A stretch of DNA of 64,000 bases, from positions 14,045 to 78,044 of the forward strand of contig NZ_LT635856.1 in NCBI RefSeq assembly GCF_900128485.1, read 5' to 3'. The stretch's first letter is position 1. Each line of letters opens with the position of its first letter. Source of the stretch: Duodenibacillus massiliensis (lineage in GTDB: Bacteria; Pseudomonadota; Gammaproteobacteria; Burkholderiales; Burkholderiaceae_F). Of this stretch, positions 42,600-51,409 are shown one piece after another. The position numbers were made by a program, and so were the translations under genes. The notes below the pieces were generated by a model that saw only the letters and a list, made by a program, of their open reading frames with translations, searched no databases and was not told the DNA's origin.

Positions 42600-42812
42600 A
42601 TGGAAATTCAAGTCCGTTGCCGATGCGGCAAACGCCTTTTCGACCTTTCGCTAGACAGGCCTCCAGGCGGACGCATCTACATCTTGTGTCGCTGTAAAAC
42701 GATGAACGTCATCGACCTTTCAGCGTATTCCAATCTGCAGGCCCATTCGGAGCCTGTTTCAAAAGAGGCCCCTGAGCCCACTTCTCAGCGCCAAGCGAGC
42801 GCACAATCCTGA
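42600..42812 (+). CDS. Com-like zinc-finger protein
   Basis: 70 residues from ATG 42600, GGAGGG seven bases upstream. VRCRCGKRLFDLSL and IYILCRCKTMNVI give two Cys-x-Cys pairs in the arrangement of phage Mu Com, a zinc-ribbon translational activator of mom. The C-terminal half is disordered. No mom-like DNA-modification gene is seen nearby, so the target is unknown. First gene of a plus-strand cassette within the late region. Confidence 0.65.
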   Translation: MEIQVRCRCGKRLFDLSLDRPPGGRIYILCRCKTMNVIDLSAYSNLQAHSEPVSKEAPEPTSQRQASAQS

Positions 42813-42845
42813 GAACCTTGAGTTCCATAGCAAAAGGAGTTTGCT

Positions 42846-43463
42846 ATGGCTGAATTTGCTTCTAAAGGCCTCGCCAACGGCGTAGGCATCCCTGCCCTTG
42901 TTTTGGGCTCTCTCGGCTTTCTTGGCTCTGCCAACAACGGCAACGGCGGAATCCTCGGCGGCCTTTTTGGCGGCGGAAACTGCAATCAGGTTTCTGCGCT
43001 GATGGCTGAGAACGCTAACCTCCGCGCGGAGAAGTACTCTGACAACAAGAACGCCGAGGTGTACGTCGCCTCTCGCGCTGAGAACAAGGCGCTACGTGAC
43101 GAGCTCATGGGCTTTATCCGCCCGCTCTCCAACGAGGCCGCGCAGAACCGTGAACGCATCGCTGTGCTCGAAACCAACGTGGCCAAGAACGCCGAGATCG
43201 CCGACCTGCGCGAGAAGCTGGTGCGCGCCGAACTTGGCGCCAAGATTGACACTGTTGCGCAGACGTGCGGCTGTGGTATTGCCCAGCTCAACAACGCTGT
43301 CGCCGGTATCAACACCACGTTGAACCAGATCACCCACACGGTTATCCCGCGCACAGCGATCTGTCCTGAAGTGATGGAACGCTACAACTCGTGGGTTGCG
43401 CCCACAGCCGCAGCTCCGGCAGTTCAGCCGGTGACTGGCAGCATCAACGTTAACCGGGGTTAA
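42846..43463 (+). CDS. Coiled-coil phage protein, probable structural or accessory
   Basis: 205 residues, AGGAG upstream. Residues 10-45 are a Gly/Leu/Asn-rich hydrophobic stretch (VLGSLGFLGSANNGNGGILG), followed by a coiled coil (residues 50-130) and a conserved-looking Cys pair (CGCGIAQLNNAVAGI), then ICPEVMERYNSWV. I recognise it as a type common in gut phages but know no established function. Confidence 0.6.
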   Translation: MAEFASKGLANGVGIPALVLGSLGFLGSANNGNGGILGGLFGGGNCNQVSALMAENANLRAEKYSDNKNAEVYVASRAENKALRDELMGFIRPLSNEAAQNRERIAVLETNVAKNAEIADLREKLVRAELGAKIDTVAQTCGCGIAQLNNAVAGINTTLNQITHTVIPRTAICPEVMERYNSWVAPTAAAPAVQPVTGSINVNRG

Positions 43464-43466
43464 GCC

Positions 43467-43802
43467 ATGAGAATGCCGATTGGAAACTTGCCTGCGGTGG
43501 TTGTGGAATTTGCTCAGCAAGTCCTCATCCCGGCCGCAGAAAAGCAGGGCGGTTCTCTGCCCTTCGCCGTCGGCATCGTCTCGGGGCTCGTCGCACAGCG
43601 GGCCCCGGCGATGATCGAACCTTACCTGCCGATGCTCAAGTCTTTGGGAGCGGTGGATGAGCAAAACCGAATCGACGTGGACTTACTGTACGGCGAAGCC
43701 GCAAAGAACCTTGAAGCGCACCCGTTCGCCATCGGGCCGTACAAGCCTGATCGAGGCGACCTGGATGCGCTGAAGGAAATCATGAACCGGCATGGAGAAT
43801 AG
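43467..43802 (+). CDS. Hypothetical protein of the plus-strand late cassette
   Basis: 111 residues beginning four bases after the previous stop. Hydrophobic-amphipathic segments (LPAVVVEFAQQVLIPAAEKQ, SLPFAVGIVSGLV) without a clear membrane span, and an acidic C-terminus. Not recognised. Confidence 0.55.
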   Translation: MRMPIGNLPAVVVEFAQQVLIPAAEKQGGSLPFAVGIVSGLVAQRAPAMIEPYLPMLKSLGAVDEQNRIDVDLLYGEAAKNLEAHPFAIGPYKPDRGDLDALKEIMNRHGE

Positions 43803-43804
43803 TC

Positions 43805-43984
43805 ATGGAAATGAAGGAACTTATGAAAGCCCGCGCGGAGCAATCCATGCACTGCCTGCTCGAAAAGATCGACAAGGTATGCGATGAGGCCCGCGACAGT
43901 GGCGGCTTAAGCGGTGAGGACGTTCGCACGCTTGAAAAAGCGTGGTGCGCCATCGCCACTATAAAGGCTGTCTGCAAGGAGTAA
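43805..43984 (+). CDS. Hypothetical protein, 59 residues
   Basis: ATG 43805, two bases after the previous stop; TAA 43982-43984. Helical and charged (MEMKELMKARAEQSMHCLLE), with four Cys overall. Last gene of the cassette, followed by a terminator. Not recognised. Confidence 0.5.
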   Translation: MEMKELMKARAEQSMHCLLEKIDKVCDEARDSGGLSGEDVRTLEKAWCAIATIKAVCKE

Positions 43985-44063
43985 CGAAAAACCCCGGTTC
44001 ATCGCCGGGGTTCTCATTGCAATCTCAGTTCTACGAGTCGCTGCTGAAACGGGGTTTCGTTAC
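43981..44063. terminator. Convergent terminator between plus-strand cassette and tail spike
   Basis: AACCCCGG (43990) with CCGGGGTT (44005) makes a strong stem just after the cassette. In addition GTAACGAAA (43981) pairs with TTTCGTTAC (44055), enclosing the whole gap, and overlaps the spike stop. T-runs are short, so efficiency is uncertain. Confidence 0.65.
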
Positions 44064-46348
44064 AGCCGCGCCTCAATCTGCGCCAGGCGCCATCTCTGGT
44101 AAGCGGCTTCAAGTGCAAGAGCCTCTTCATAGCGGATGCCGTACCGATCGCCCGCAGGAGTCACGAGACGATGCACAACGTGAGTCTGAGCAGGCGTGAC
44201 GGTACCATCTTCTGCGACGACCTCTGGCGTATCGACAACCTCTACGTCTTCGTATTCGTCATCCCATTTGTCGTAGCAGAGAAGACCGTAACGAGTTGCG
44301 TCCAGACCTTCGGACTCGAATGCCGCCTTCACCTCCTGGGCAACGACGCCGACGTGGATTCGAGCGTCGCCGCCCTTCTTCTCTACAGCGTCCTTGAACT
44401 GGAAGACCTTGAAGTTCACCTTGCTCCAGGCACGCATGAGGGCGTCGTCGGGGGAGTCGATCGAAGTCTTCGACCGCTCGTCGGACGTGTTGATTGTGCC
44501 TGTAGCCGCGAAAAGTTGAGACCAACGTGCCGTTGCTGATCCTAACGCCTGAGCATTACTCAAACCGGGGTTAAGAGATTTTTCTGCACTTAGTAAAACT
44601 CGTGCAGTAAATGTAGATCCATCCCACTCCCCAATAAAAAATTGAGTATTTATCGGATAGGAAATGTGCCCTGATTTTGAATATGCATTTCCAAATCGAA
44701 AGTGCGGACGGTTTACCCCAACGAATGTTGACGTTGCATTTTGAGCAAAATCTGACTCACAAGCACTGACATTAGTTGCAACGAAGTCTCTTAGCTGCCC
44801 CGTAGATGTTTCTGACGATGTCACCAAGACTTTATTTTTCAAGCCTACTATGTCAATGTTTTCAAGAACAACTCGCTCGTTATTAGATATGATGCCCGCA
44901 GCTAATCCAGATTGCTTTTCTACAATGAAATTTGCAATTTTATCTATGGATCCAGCCTTATCGAAAAGAGCATACGTATAGCCTTCTAGATTATCCACGA
45001 AAACATTTTCGACGATATTGTGCTTAGACGATGCAAAATCCGATACCTGCGTCGTAAACAGCCCGTAGTATTCCGAAGTACCGCTTACATAGCTAATATC
45101 TCTGAAGGCGAGATTTCTATATACGCCAAAGAATCCGTTGAGGACGCATTGAACCTTCGCCACGTTTTCAGAACAAATCCCATAAGTTTGCAACCCGTCC
45201 ACGACTACGTTTGCATAACCTTCCACCTTGACAGGTCGGAGTTTGGTTGCGCCCTCGTATGAAGCACTCAAATCTCTTAACGTAATGTCAGTGAAAATAA
45301 CATTCCTTGCACAAGTCTTTTCTGCAAGTTCAGTCTGAGGCACTTCCGTAGGAACGCACCAGGCAACACAACCGTTGGCAACCTTTTCAGCAGTTGAAGC
45401 TGTAACTGTGATGTTTCTTGCAGGCGGCTCTTGATGGTGCCCAACAGCAGAATATGCGCTTGCATAGCCATAGACGTAGCAGCTTGTAGCAGTGCAATTT
45501 TCACTACCCCCATCAAATTCAATGCCGTTTTGATTTTCTTTTGCTTTGACAGATCGATTAAATATTGATTTATGACCATCAACCAAAACATTTTTAGCAA
45601 AGTGTGTCGTTAAACCATCGTCGATGACTGAGTTAATTGTCTTTGTATCTCTAAAGACAATTTGCTCACATCCGCCAGACACAGCATCGTAATTAAAGTG
45701 ACCAACATCGTGGTTGTTTTTTAATTCAAAAGTGCTACAGTCAAACCCGTGCATAACTGCATCTATGACAGTAACATTTTCAACTAAAGCACCTTTTACG
45801 CCTGCGAGCTTTACACCGCAACCACCATAACTATCAGTAACCTGAGCGGCTCTATCCCACCCGTTCATCTTGATAGCTAAGTTTTTGATTGTGATGTCAG
45901 TATCATAAGTTGTTTGTGCGACTGACTGGTACTTCGCTTTATATCTAGAAAGATTTACGAAACCATCAAGTTCGTTCTTTGCCGTTTTAGCCACGACAAA
46001 TATCGTTTTCTTTTCGCCATCTCCATAAACGAAGCTGTCAGAGGGCAACGCAATATCTGACGAAATTAAGTAGACGCCTGAAGGCATGTAGCAAGCGACA
46101 TGTCTGTCAGTGCTTTGAACAATCGCGGCCTGAATGGCTGCAGTGTCATCATGGTGGCCATCGCCAACAGCTCCAAAATCCTTCACATTGACGACGTCCG
46201 CGAAGCGGTACCGGAGCTGACGCGGGTAGACGGTACCGGCCGCGGCCACCGGCAACATATCCCCGATGCCTGTGGGCGTTTCCACAATGTGAATATCCTT
46301 GCCCTTCTTCTTGGCGAGGGCGACGCCGGAATGGTATTGGATTGTCAT
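44060..46348 (-). CDS. Tail spike with pectin-lyase fold and S74 chaperone domain
   Basis: 762 residues. VVNVKDFGAVGDGHHDDTAA (residues 52-71) opens a right-handed beta-helix like polysaccharide-degrading spikes. The C-terminus from about residue 620 (INTSDERSKTSIDSPDDALM, HVGVVAQEV, YGIRYEEALALEAAYQRW) is an intramolecular chaperone of the S74 type, which trimerises the spike and cuts itself off at the Ser-Asp. The central about 1.5 kb is visibly AT-richer than both ends, suggesting exchange of the receptor-binding part. No enzymatic residues assigned. Confidence 0.9.
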   Translation of the reverse strand: MTIQYHSGVALAKKKGKDIHIVETPTGIGDMLPVAAAGTVYPRQLRYRFADVVNVKDFGAVGDGHHDDTAAIQAAIVQSTDRHVACYMPSGVYLISSDIALPSDSFVYGDGEKKTIFVVAKTAKNELDGFVNLSRYKAKYQSVAQTTYDTDITIKNLAIKMNGWDRAAQVTDSYGGCGVKLAGVKGALVENVTVIDAVMHGFDCSTFELKNNHDVGHFNYDAVSGGCEQIVFRDTKTINSVIDDGLTTHFAKNVLVDGHKSIFNRSVKAKENQNGIEFDGGSENCTATSCYVYGYASAYSAVGHHQEPPARNITVTASTAEKVANGCVAWCVPTEVPQTELAEKTCARNVIFTDITLRDLSASYEGATKLRPVKVEGYANVVVDGLQTYGICSENVAKVQCVLNGFFGVYRNLAFRDISYVSGTSEYYGLFTTQVSDFASSKHNIVENVFVDNLEGYTYALFDKAGSIDKIANFIVEKQSGLAAGIISNNERVVLENIDIVGLKNKVLVTSSETSTGQLRDFVATNVSACESDFAQNATSTFVGVNRPHFRFGNAYSKSGHISYPINTQFFIGEWDGSTFTARVLLSAEKSLNPGLSNAQALGSATARWSQLFAATGTINTSDERSKTSIDSPDDALMRAWSKVNFKVFQFKDAVEKKGGDARIHVGVVAQEVKAAFESEGLDATRYGLLCYDKWDDEYEDVEVVDTPEVVAEDGTVTPAQTHVVHRLVTPAGDRYGIRYEEALALEAAYQRWRLAQIEARL

Positions 46349-46350
46349 GA

Positions 46351-48606
46351 TTAAGCACCCGTGCCGCTACCGTCGTAGACCACGGCAGTCTTTGCACCGA
46401 CATACATATTTGATTTCATACTGGATCGGCAATCGCTGTACTGCGAGTACATGGGCCCCAACACAAAGAACCGCACACCGGTGAAGCCGTCGGGGAAAGT
46501 GAAGGACGCCAGATTCGAATACAGACTTAAGGAGGAGCCCGAGTTCGAGTACACGAGGTAATTCGTCGGAAGGTTTGACGACATTCCGGAGAAGTCGAGG
46601 GTATTGATTCGCAGGTCGCAGCGCAGGGTATAGATGGCGTACTGAGGCGACAACGATGCGCCGTCCGAGTTGAAGCTACAGTTTCGAATATCGACCTCTC
46701 CGCCTTCGGCATGAACAATCATCCGTATTCCACCGTAGTCCTGAACCCCCTTGAACGTGAGCTGTGAGAATCGCACCGTACTGTCGTTGATTCGGAGAGG
46801 CGGAAGAACGGCTGTCGTTTTCCCTGCCCACTGCTGCACGACAACTAGGCGAAGCAGCCCTTGCAGATACAGAACGCTGACGCGGGAGAAGTCCCCGGCC
46901 ACGTTGATAACCGCGCGGTATGGCTTCTTAGTCTGCTGCAGGCACCAAATTGCCCGGTTCAAAGAGTTGAATGGCTTAGCCGCGGTACCATCCCCGGCGT
47001 AGGCCGCCGAGGCATCCACATAGATGGCGACGTTCTCCTGCATCAGATTACCGAAAAAGCCCCCGCTTTCAGCGAGGACTCTATCCTGTGTTTGCGGTAA
47101 CGCTGATGGCTCCGCCAAGTCGAAATCTGCGAGATAGAAAGGAATTTCATTAGGGCCGTCGTTAAAGCCAAGAAGCATGGCCCCCTTGAAGAAGTCCACG
47201 CTTTCCAACTCGGCGAACGATCCCCCAAGGAACCACTTCCACACGACTTCACACTTTGCCGTATCAAACACGACAATGGCTTCCTCGCGCTGCAGAACAT
47301 TCGTACTGCTTGTGGTACTGCGCGGGAAGAACAACAAGCCCTTGTACACACCAAAGTCCTGCCCTGTCGCCGGAGCCCATGTTGGATAGCTCCACGGGAT
47401 AGAACGCTCCAATACCCATTCCGTCGTGTACACCAAAACCTTGGCATTGGCATAGGCGTAGAACCGATCGGTATAGGAGTCGTAGGCGATAGCGCCGCCA
47501 CTAGCTGCAGGCAAAGCGATAAAACCTTCGCGCGTCAATGTAGCCGCGTCAACGACAGCGATAGCCTGAGCCACGTCACTAGCCAACGTCGTGACGTACA
47601 ACTTTCCATTGCAGTACGTCAGACCATTAGCGTGATAGAGATCAGTGTAATCCGCGGACGTTCGGGCGCCCGTAGACACCGTGTATTTCACAATTCGCTG
47701 AGACGCGTTGTCCTGCGTGATTTCAGCGAACCAAACGGTATCCTCTCCATCGGTGCAAAAGCCTTGCAGAAAATAGCGCGAGTTTGAATCCCGCCAGTCA
47801 ACCGTCGTGGTAAAAAGGATGCCGGGATCAAGGCGTTCGGTAAATTGACGAGTCCGCCACCACGGAGAAGCCAGCACGGCGCTCTTGCTGAGCATATCGG
47901 CCAACTTCTCCGCAATCGTCTGAAACAGCTTTTCCAAGGTCTCGCCGCCCACCAACCTGTTCGAAATATCCTCCCCGGCGTTGCCCGGATTGCCGTAGCC
48001 CTTGACCCAAAAGTAACCGTCGTAGGGATAAGCCTCGACCTCTTCAAGGGAGTTCACCAGGTGGGGAATATCCCACGAATAACGTTCGATAAAGCCCTTG
48101 ATGGCTTCGCAGGCGGCAAGCGTTTCCTTGGACGCCCCGGCTGCAGCGATAGCGTCGTCCACCGCGGCGAGCAACTTATCGCGCAGCTGACGAGGGGTGA
48201 TCGCGTCCGTCGGATCGGTGATGAGCGCGCGGCTGACTTGCTCGACAAGTTGCTGACAGAGAATCGTCAGCCGGTCGAGCGAATCATTGAGCACCGTCGG
48301 AAAGAACGCCCCTCGGTTTGTGAAAACCGTCGGCTGTACATAGGCTTCGCCCGAGATAACGGCAAGCGCCGCGCCTTTTACCAGTGGCTCCTTAAGCGTA
48401 ATCTTGCCGCCAGGGTTGATATCTTGGTCGTCATTAAGGACGCAGACGTACGCATTTGGGTTAAGAACCGCATCAACGCCATGGGGCGGCGCAACGTGAA
48501 CTTCGGCATCCTCAGACTTCAGTAATTTGAAAGAAAAAGAAAACTGCGTCTGCACACCGTCGCCGACATAAATATCGCTTCGGCGAAGTTGAGATTGAAT
48601 AGCCAT
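46351..48606 (-). CDS. Tail fibre/spike with gp17-like N-terminal adaptor
   Basis: 751 residues. The first 150 residues (YVGDGVQTQFSFSFKLLKSE, AFFPTVLNDSLDRLTILCQQ) are the podovirus tail-attachment domain. The middle (about 270-500) looks like a beta-propeller (YCNGKLYVTTLASDVAQAIA, DSYTDRFYAYANAK), and from 560 a beta-helix (AIYVDASAAYAGDGTAAKPF). It probably anchors to the tail and carries the second spike, whose own N-terminus lacks an adaptor. 51 bases downstream of a late promoter-like motif. Confidence 0.85.
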   Translation of the reverse strand: MAIQSQLRRSDIYVGDGVQTQFSFSFKLLKSEDAEVHVAPPHGVDAVLNPNAYVCVLNDDQDINPGGKITLKEPLVKGAALAVISGEAYVQPTVFTNRGAFFPTVLNDSLDRLTILCQQLVEQVSRALITDPTDAITPRQLRDKLLAAVDDAIAAAGASKETLAACEAIKGFIERYSWDIPHLVNSLEEVEAYPYDGYFWVKGYGNPGNAGEDISNRLVGGETLEKLFQTIAEKLADMLSKSAVLASPWWRTRQFTERLDPGILFTTTVDWRDSNSRYFLQGFCTDGEDTVWFAEITQDNASQRIVKYTVSTGARTSADYTDLYHANGLTYCNGKLYVTTLASDVAQAIAVVDAATLTREGFIALPAASGGAIAYDSYTDRFYAYANAKVLVYTTEWVLERSIPWSYPTWAPATGQDFGVYKGLLFFPRSTTSSTNVLQREEAIVVFDTAKCEVVWKWFLGGSFAELESVDFFKGAMLLGFNDGPNEIPFYLADFDLAEPSALPQTQDRVLAESGGFFGNLMQENVAIYVDASAAYAGDGTAAKPFNSLNRAIWCLQQTKKPYRAVINVAGDFSRVSVLYLQGLLRLVVVQQWAGKTTAVLPPLRINDSTVRFSQLTFKGVQDYGGIRMIVHAEGGEVDIRNCSFNSDGASLSPQYAIYTLRCDLRINTLDFSGMSSNLPTNYLVYSNSGSSLSLYSNLASFTFPDGFTGVRFFVLGPMYSQYSDCRSSMKSNMYVGAKTAVVYDGSGTGA

Positions 48607-48656
48607 GGGCGAGACCTCAGAATTTAGTCTCTGCAGTCTCGCCCCGTGGCCCCGGC

Positions 48657-48668
48657 GTTTATGGACGG
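48657..48668 (-). promoter_or_regulatory. Late promoter-like motif CCGTCCATAAAC (6 of 6)
   Basis: Minus-strand CCGTCCATAAAC directly after the large terminase stop (48670) and 51 bases before the tail fibre ATG. Confidence 0.65.
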
Positions 48669-48669
48669 G

Positions 48670-50010
48670 TTAACGCCACGACCTATCGAACTCCTCGTTT
48701 GCGTCGTAGTCGTTCGAAGAGCCGTAGAGCTGTCGTTCGAGCCGCTGATCTAGTTTCGGCGCGACGGGCGCGGCGAAGGTGAGCGCCAAAGCATCCGCCA
48801 AGTCAGTGCTTCGCCCAATGCGTTCCTTGATCTTGTCTTTCGACTCCAAAATCTTCAGCCCTTTGCCCGTGGTGTAGCCGTACGTCGGCGCGGACAAGTC
48901 AGCTTGTAGCATCGTATCCGGAGGGATTGCCCCGCCGTCTTGTAGCCATTTCGCCATTTCTGCCCACATTTCCATGCGTTTATTTGCGTAGTGCGGATCC
49001 GAAGAGGCACCGGCAAAGGCCACTTCCGTCACATCAAAACGTAATTGCCGCAACCTATCGACAACACCGGAACCATTGCCAATATCGATGAACACCGCAT
49101 CCGGTTGCCATTCCCTAATCTGAATCGCCACCTGATCCGCGAGTGCCATATTGTCGAGTTTCCGGATGACTGTCGGCGGCCAAGACACAACGCCCTGACG
49201 CTTGAATATCACAGAAGCGTCAGACCCAAAGCGTGCCACGTCAACACCCAGGATGCGCGGAGACGCAGCGTAATCGTGCTCTCGGTACTGTCGGCACGCA
49301 GCGGCGCGGACGGTATCAATCGAGATCAGCACATTGTCGGCCGCCGCATTGAAGTCACACATGAATTCCTGCCGGAACTCATTCTCGGACATTTCGAGTT
49401 TCAACGCCTGCAACTCGTTGTCCGGAATAACGTGCGTCCGATCCACTGAGTAGAGCATTGCAATCCACTCCGGGTCACCGGCGGCCATGCGTTCGAGAGC
49501 CTTGTCATACATCTGACTGAAGAGATTTATCCCCTTCGGCGTCCCAATGAATACCGCCCAACCTTTGCGGTCAGCGAGCGCCGGGCGCAAAATTTCGCCC
49601 CACACTTCGGGCTTCATCTGCGCCACTTCGTCAAGAACCACGCCGTCAAAATACGCGCCGCGAAGGGCATCCGGATTATCGGCACCGTAAATGCGGATAG
49701 TGACGCCGTTCGGCAGTGTGATAGACAACTTCTGCTCATTGACCTTGCACATCGGTATCGGGGCCGTGTAGTGCTTCAGATAACCCCAGGCGATCTGTTC
49801 GGCCTGATTCCGGAACGGGGCAATGTAGGCGTAAAAGCCCCGCTCCTTCGCGTCAACGATAGCCCGCTTGATAAGGTGATTGACACTGAGAACCGTTTTA
49901 CCCATACGGCGATGCGCAACCAGGACAGCGAAACGATGAGTTTCAAGCGCCTGATGAATCTCGTCCTGAGGATACCGGGGCGCGTACGGAATTTTTATCT
50001 GTACCGTCAT
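48670..50010 (-). CDS. Terminase large subunit
   Basis: 446 residues from ATG 50010, overlapping the small-subunit stop (ATGA). Walker A is AHRRMGKT, Walker B GVVLDEVAQM, followed by FIGTPKG. The RNase H-like nuclease has GVDVARFGSDASV and FIDIGNGSGVVDRL, and late DLADALALTFAAP. Packages the genome into procapsids. This is a different terminase family from phage A's. Confidence 0.95.
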   Translation of the reverse strand: MTVQIKIPYAPRYPQDEIHQALETHRFAVLVAHRRMGKTVLSVNHLIKRAIVDAKERGFYAYIAPFRNQAEQIAWGYLKHYTAPIPMCKVNEQKLSITLPNGVTIRIYGADNPDALRGAYFDGVVLDEVAQMKPEVWGEILRPALADRKGWAVFIGTPKGINLFSQMYDKALERMAAGDPEWIAMLYSVDRTHVIPDNELQALKLEMSENEFRQEFMCDFNAAADNVLISIDTVRAAACRQYREHDYAASPRILGVDVARFGSDASVIFKRQGVVSWPPTVIRKLDNMALADQVAIQIREWQPDAVFIDIGNGSGVVDRLRQLRFDVTEVAFAGASSDPHYANKRMEMWAEMAKWLQDGGAIPPDTMLQADLSAPTYGYTTGKGLKILESKDKIKERIGRSTDLADALALTFAAPVAPKLDQRLERQLYGSSNDYDANEEFDRSWR

Positions 50011-50459
50011 TCTTCGTCGCCGCTCCATCCGATGCTGAGACCGCCAGCAATTGTCGTCTTGTTGTCCTTTTCGTAGAACCCGACGTGCTTTCCGATCAAC
50101 TCAAGCGCCTTATTGGCGGCCGGTGCGTCTACCTGTTCCTGCACCGGCAGTCCTGCATCGTCGTAGACTTGAGACCGGCGTTCGCCATCGAACTCGGTTT
50201 TCCCGTAAGTCTTGGCATTGATCCGGTACTGATCGATATGCCACTGCAGCACCTGATCCTGAGTGATTTCGAGCCGTTGCGTTCGAGCGGCTTTCCCGTC
50301 CGCAACAGCCTCCATAACGTTAACATTTGACAACAGGCGTGATGCCTGCTCCCGCGCCGTCTTCGCACTATATCCCGCCCGAATTGCAGCCTGAGTCGCG
50401 TTCAGATCGACAAGGTACTCTTGCACAAATCGTTCTTGTTTCGGCGTCAGTTTCGGCAC
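50007..50459 (-). CDS. Terminase small subunit, Terminase_2 family
   Basis: 150 residues from GTG at about 50459 with AGGAG just upstream; the frame is open to 50519 but that part overlaps the HTH gene. LTPKQERFVQEYLVDLNATQ and AAIRAGYSAKTAREQASRLL are the classic start of Terminase_2 small subunits, which recognise the packaging site. The C-terminal ANKALELIGKHVGFY is also typical. Confidence 0.92.
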   Translation of the reverse strand: MPKLTPKQERFVQEYLVDLNATQAAIRAGYSAKTAREQASRLLSNVNVMEAVADGKAARTQRLEITQDQVLQWHIDQYRINAKTYGKTEFDGERRSQVYDDAGLPVQEQVDAPAANKALELIGKHVGFYEKDNKTTIAGGLSIGWSGDEE

Positions 50460-50626
50460 TTTCTCCTCTCCCAATGATCCACAACTCTTCCACGCATGAG
50501 CCCCGCCGCCACAGCCCACACGGTTGATTTTGGCATATCAAGCATATCGGCTATGGCCTTGAAGCTGTACCCCTCATCCCGCAGCTGAAACACCTGATCT
50601 ATCTCAGCGTCAGTGTACTTTGCCAC
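50447..50626 (-). CDS. Small helix-turn-helix protein
   Basis: 59 residues from GTG 50626 (GAGG eight bases upstream); ATG 50674 is an alternative. YTDAEIDQVFQLRDEGYSFK with AIADMLDMPKSTVWAVAAGL is a resolvase-like helix-turn-helix, with a basic C-terminus. Immediately upstream of the terminase genes; a candidate late-transcription activator for the CGTCCATAAA motif, though that is speculation. Confidence 0.6.
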   Translation of the reverse strand: MAKYTDAEIDQVFQLRDEGYSFKAIADMLDMPKSTVWAVAAGLMRGRVVDHWERRKCRN

Positions 50627-50843
50627 CGGCGAGTCCTCCCCGATCCGTACCCCGTTGCCGCTCACTGCCACCATCCGCAAAGAAACTCGGACACTCTTGT
50701 CGAGCTTGCGCGACGGCGTTTTCGATGACGCGCTTGCGGGAGATTGACTCTTTTGGCAAGGCTTGGGCTTCGGCGGCAGCCCGGGCAAGTCGGGTTGCCA
50801 CCAAAGGCGGGAAAACAAAAGCAATTCCGAGTCGTTCATTCAT
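50610..50843 (-). CDS. Hypothetical protein, 77 residues
   Basis: Strong ribosome-binding site (GAGGAG) before ATG 50843. FVFPPLVATRLARAAAEAQA, then RKRVIENAVAQARQECPSFF, is a short helical protein type seen next to phage replication/terminase genes. Overlaps the HTH gene by 17 bases. Function unknown. Confidence 0.55.
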   Translation of the reverse strand: MNERLGIAFVFPPLVATRLARAAAEAQALPKESISRKRVIENAVAQARQECPSFFADGGSERQRGTDRGGLAGGKVH

Positions 50844-51209
50844 TTAAAACTCCTCTATGTTCCACCCGCACCCCTGACGCTTCGCCTTTGGGAAGACCAC
50901 AAACATCCGGAACGGGTACTGAGACGCAGCAACCTTCACCTTTACCCGGGCGTCGTCCTGAAACACGGCGAGCGTCCCTTTGACCTCGTGAAGTTCAATT
51001 TCACCGTTTGGCCGGAGCACCATGAAGTCGGGCGTGTACCAGCACTTCCCGGCGGCAATCTTGACTTTCATGGACTCGAACCAAAACTTCTCAATGCGCC
51101 CCGCCTGCTGTTCTGCCTTCAGAAAAGCCGCATAAGCGGATTCCGTCGCGTTCATCTCACCAGGCTTCAGCCGACCTTTGGCGTATAGACGTTTCATTGT
51201 GGGCTTCAT
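50844..51209 (-). CDS. DUF1064-type PD-(D/E)XK nuclease
   Basis: 121 residues from ATG 51209 (AAGGA upstream, ATGA overlap). TESAYAAFLKAEQQAGRIEK, YTPDFMVLRPNGEIELHEVK: the Asp of PDF and the Glu and Lys of ELHEVKG form the PD-(D/E)XK catalytic set. Members are phage Holliday-junction or endonuclease-like enzymes in replication operons. Confidence 0.8.
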   Translation of the reverse strand: MKPTMKRLYAKGRLKPGEMNATESAYAAFLKAEQQAGRIEKFWFESMKVKIAAGKCWYTPDFMVLRPNGEIELHEVKGTLAVFQDDARVKVKVAASQYPFRMFVVFPKAKRQGCGWNIEEF

Positions 51210-51409
51210 TCTTCGTCCTTCCTGTGGTTCTTTTCGACCTGAGCGTCGCAGACGCCCAGCCAAAAATACCGCTGCTCTAATTTCGTCTTGAACTGTTCAG
51301 CCTCTACGGACGGCGCCCAGCCTTTAAGCCCTACGTCGTGGCCGACCTTATAAGCGCGAGTCAGCTTCTCTGCGACAGCGCGTGAAACTCCGGTAGGCGT
51401 TTTCATCAT
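51206..51409 (-). CDS. RMF/CrpP-like small protein
   Basis: 67 residues. AYKVGHDVGLKGWAPSVEAE with YFWLGVCDAQ follows the pattern of ribosome modulation factor/CrpP proteins (A-Y-x-x-G-x-x-x-G ... W-L-x-G-x-x-x-A). Chromosomal RMF dimerises ribosomes in stationary phase. Whether this phage copy acts on ribosomes is unknown. Overlaps both neighbours by four bases. Confidence 0.5.
   Translation of the reverse strand: MMKTPTGVSRAVAEKLTRAYKVGHDVGLKGWAPSVEAEQFKTKLEQRYFWLGVCDAQVEKNHRKDEE

Noticed and set aside
44060-48606. Possible diversity-generating retroelement, expected from the BPP-1-like head genes
   Set aside because: No reverse transcriptase gene (no YxDD motif) and no template/variable repeat pair near the spike genes.
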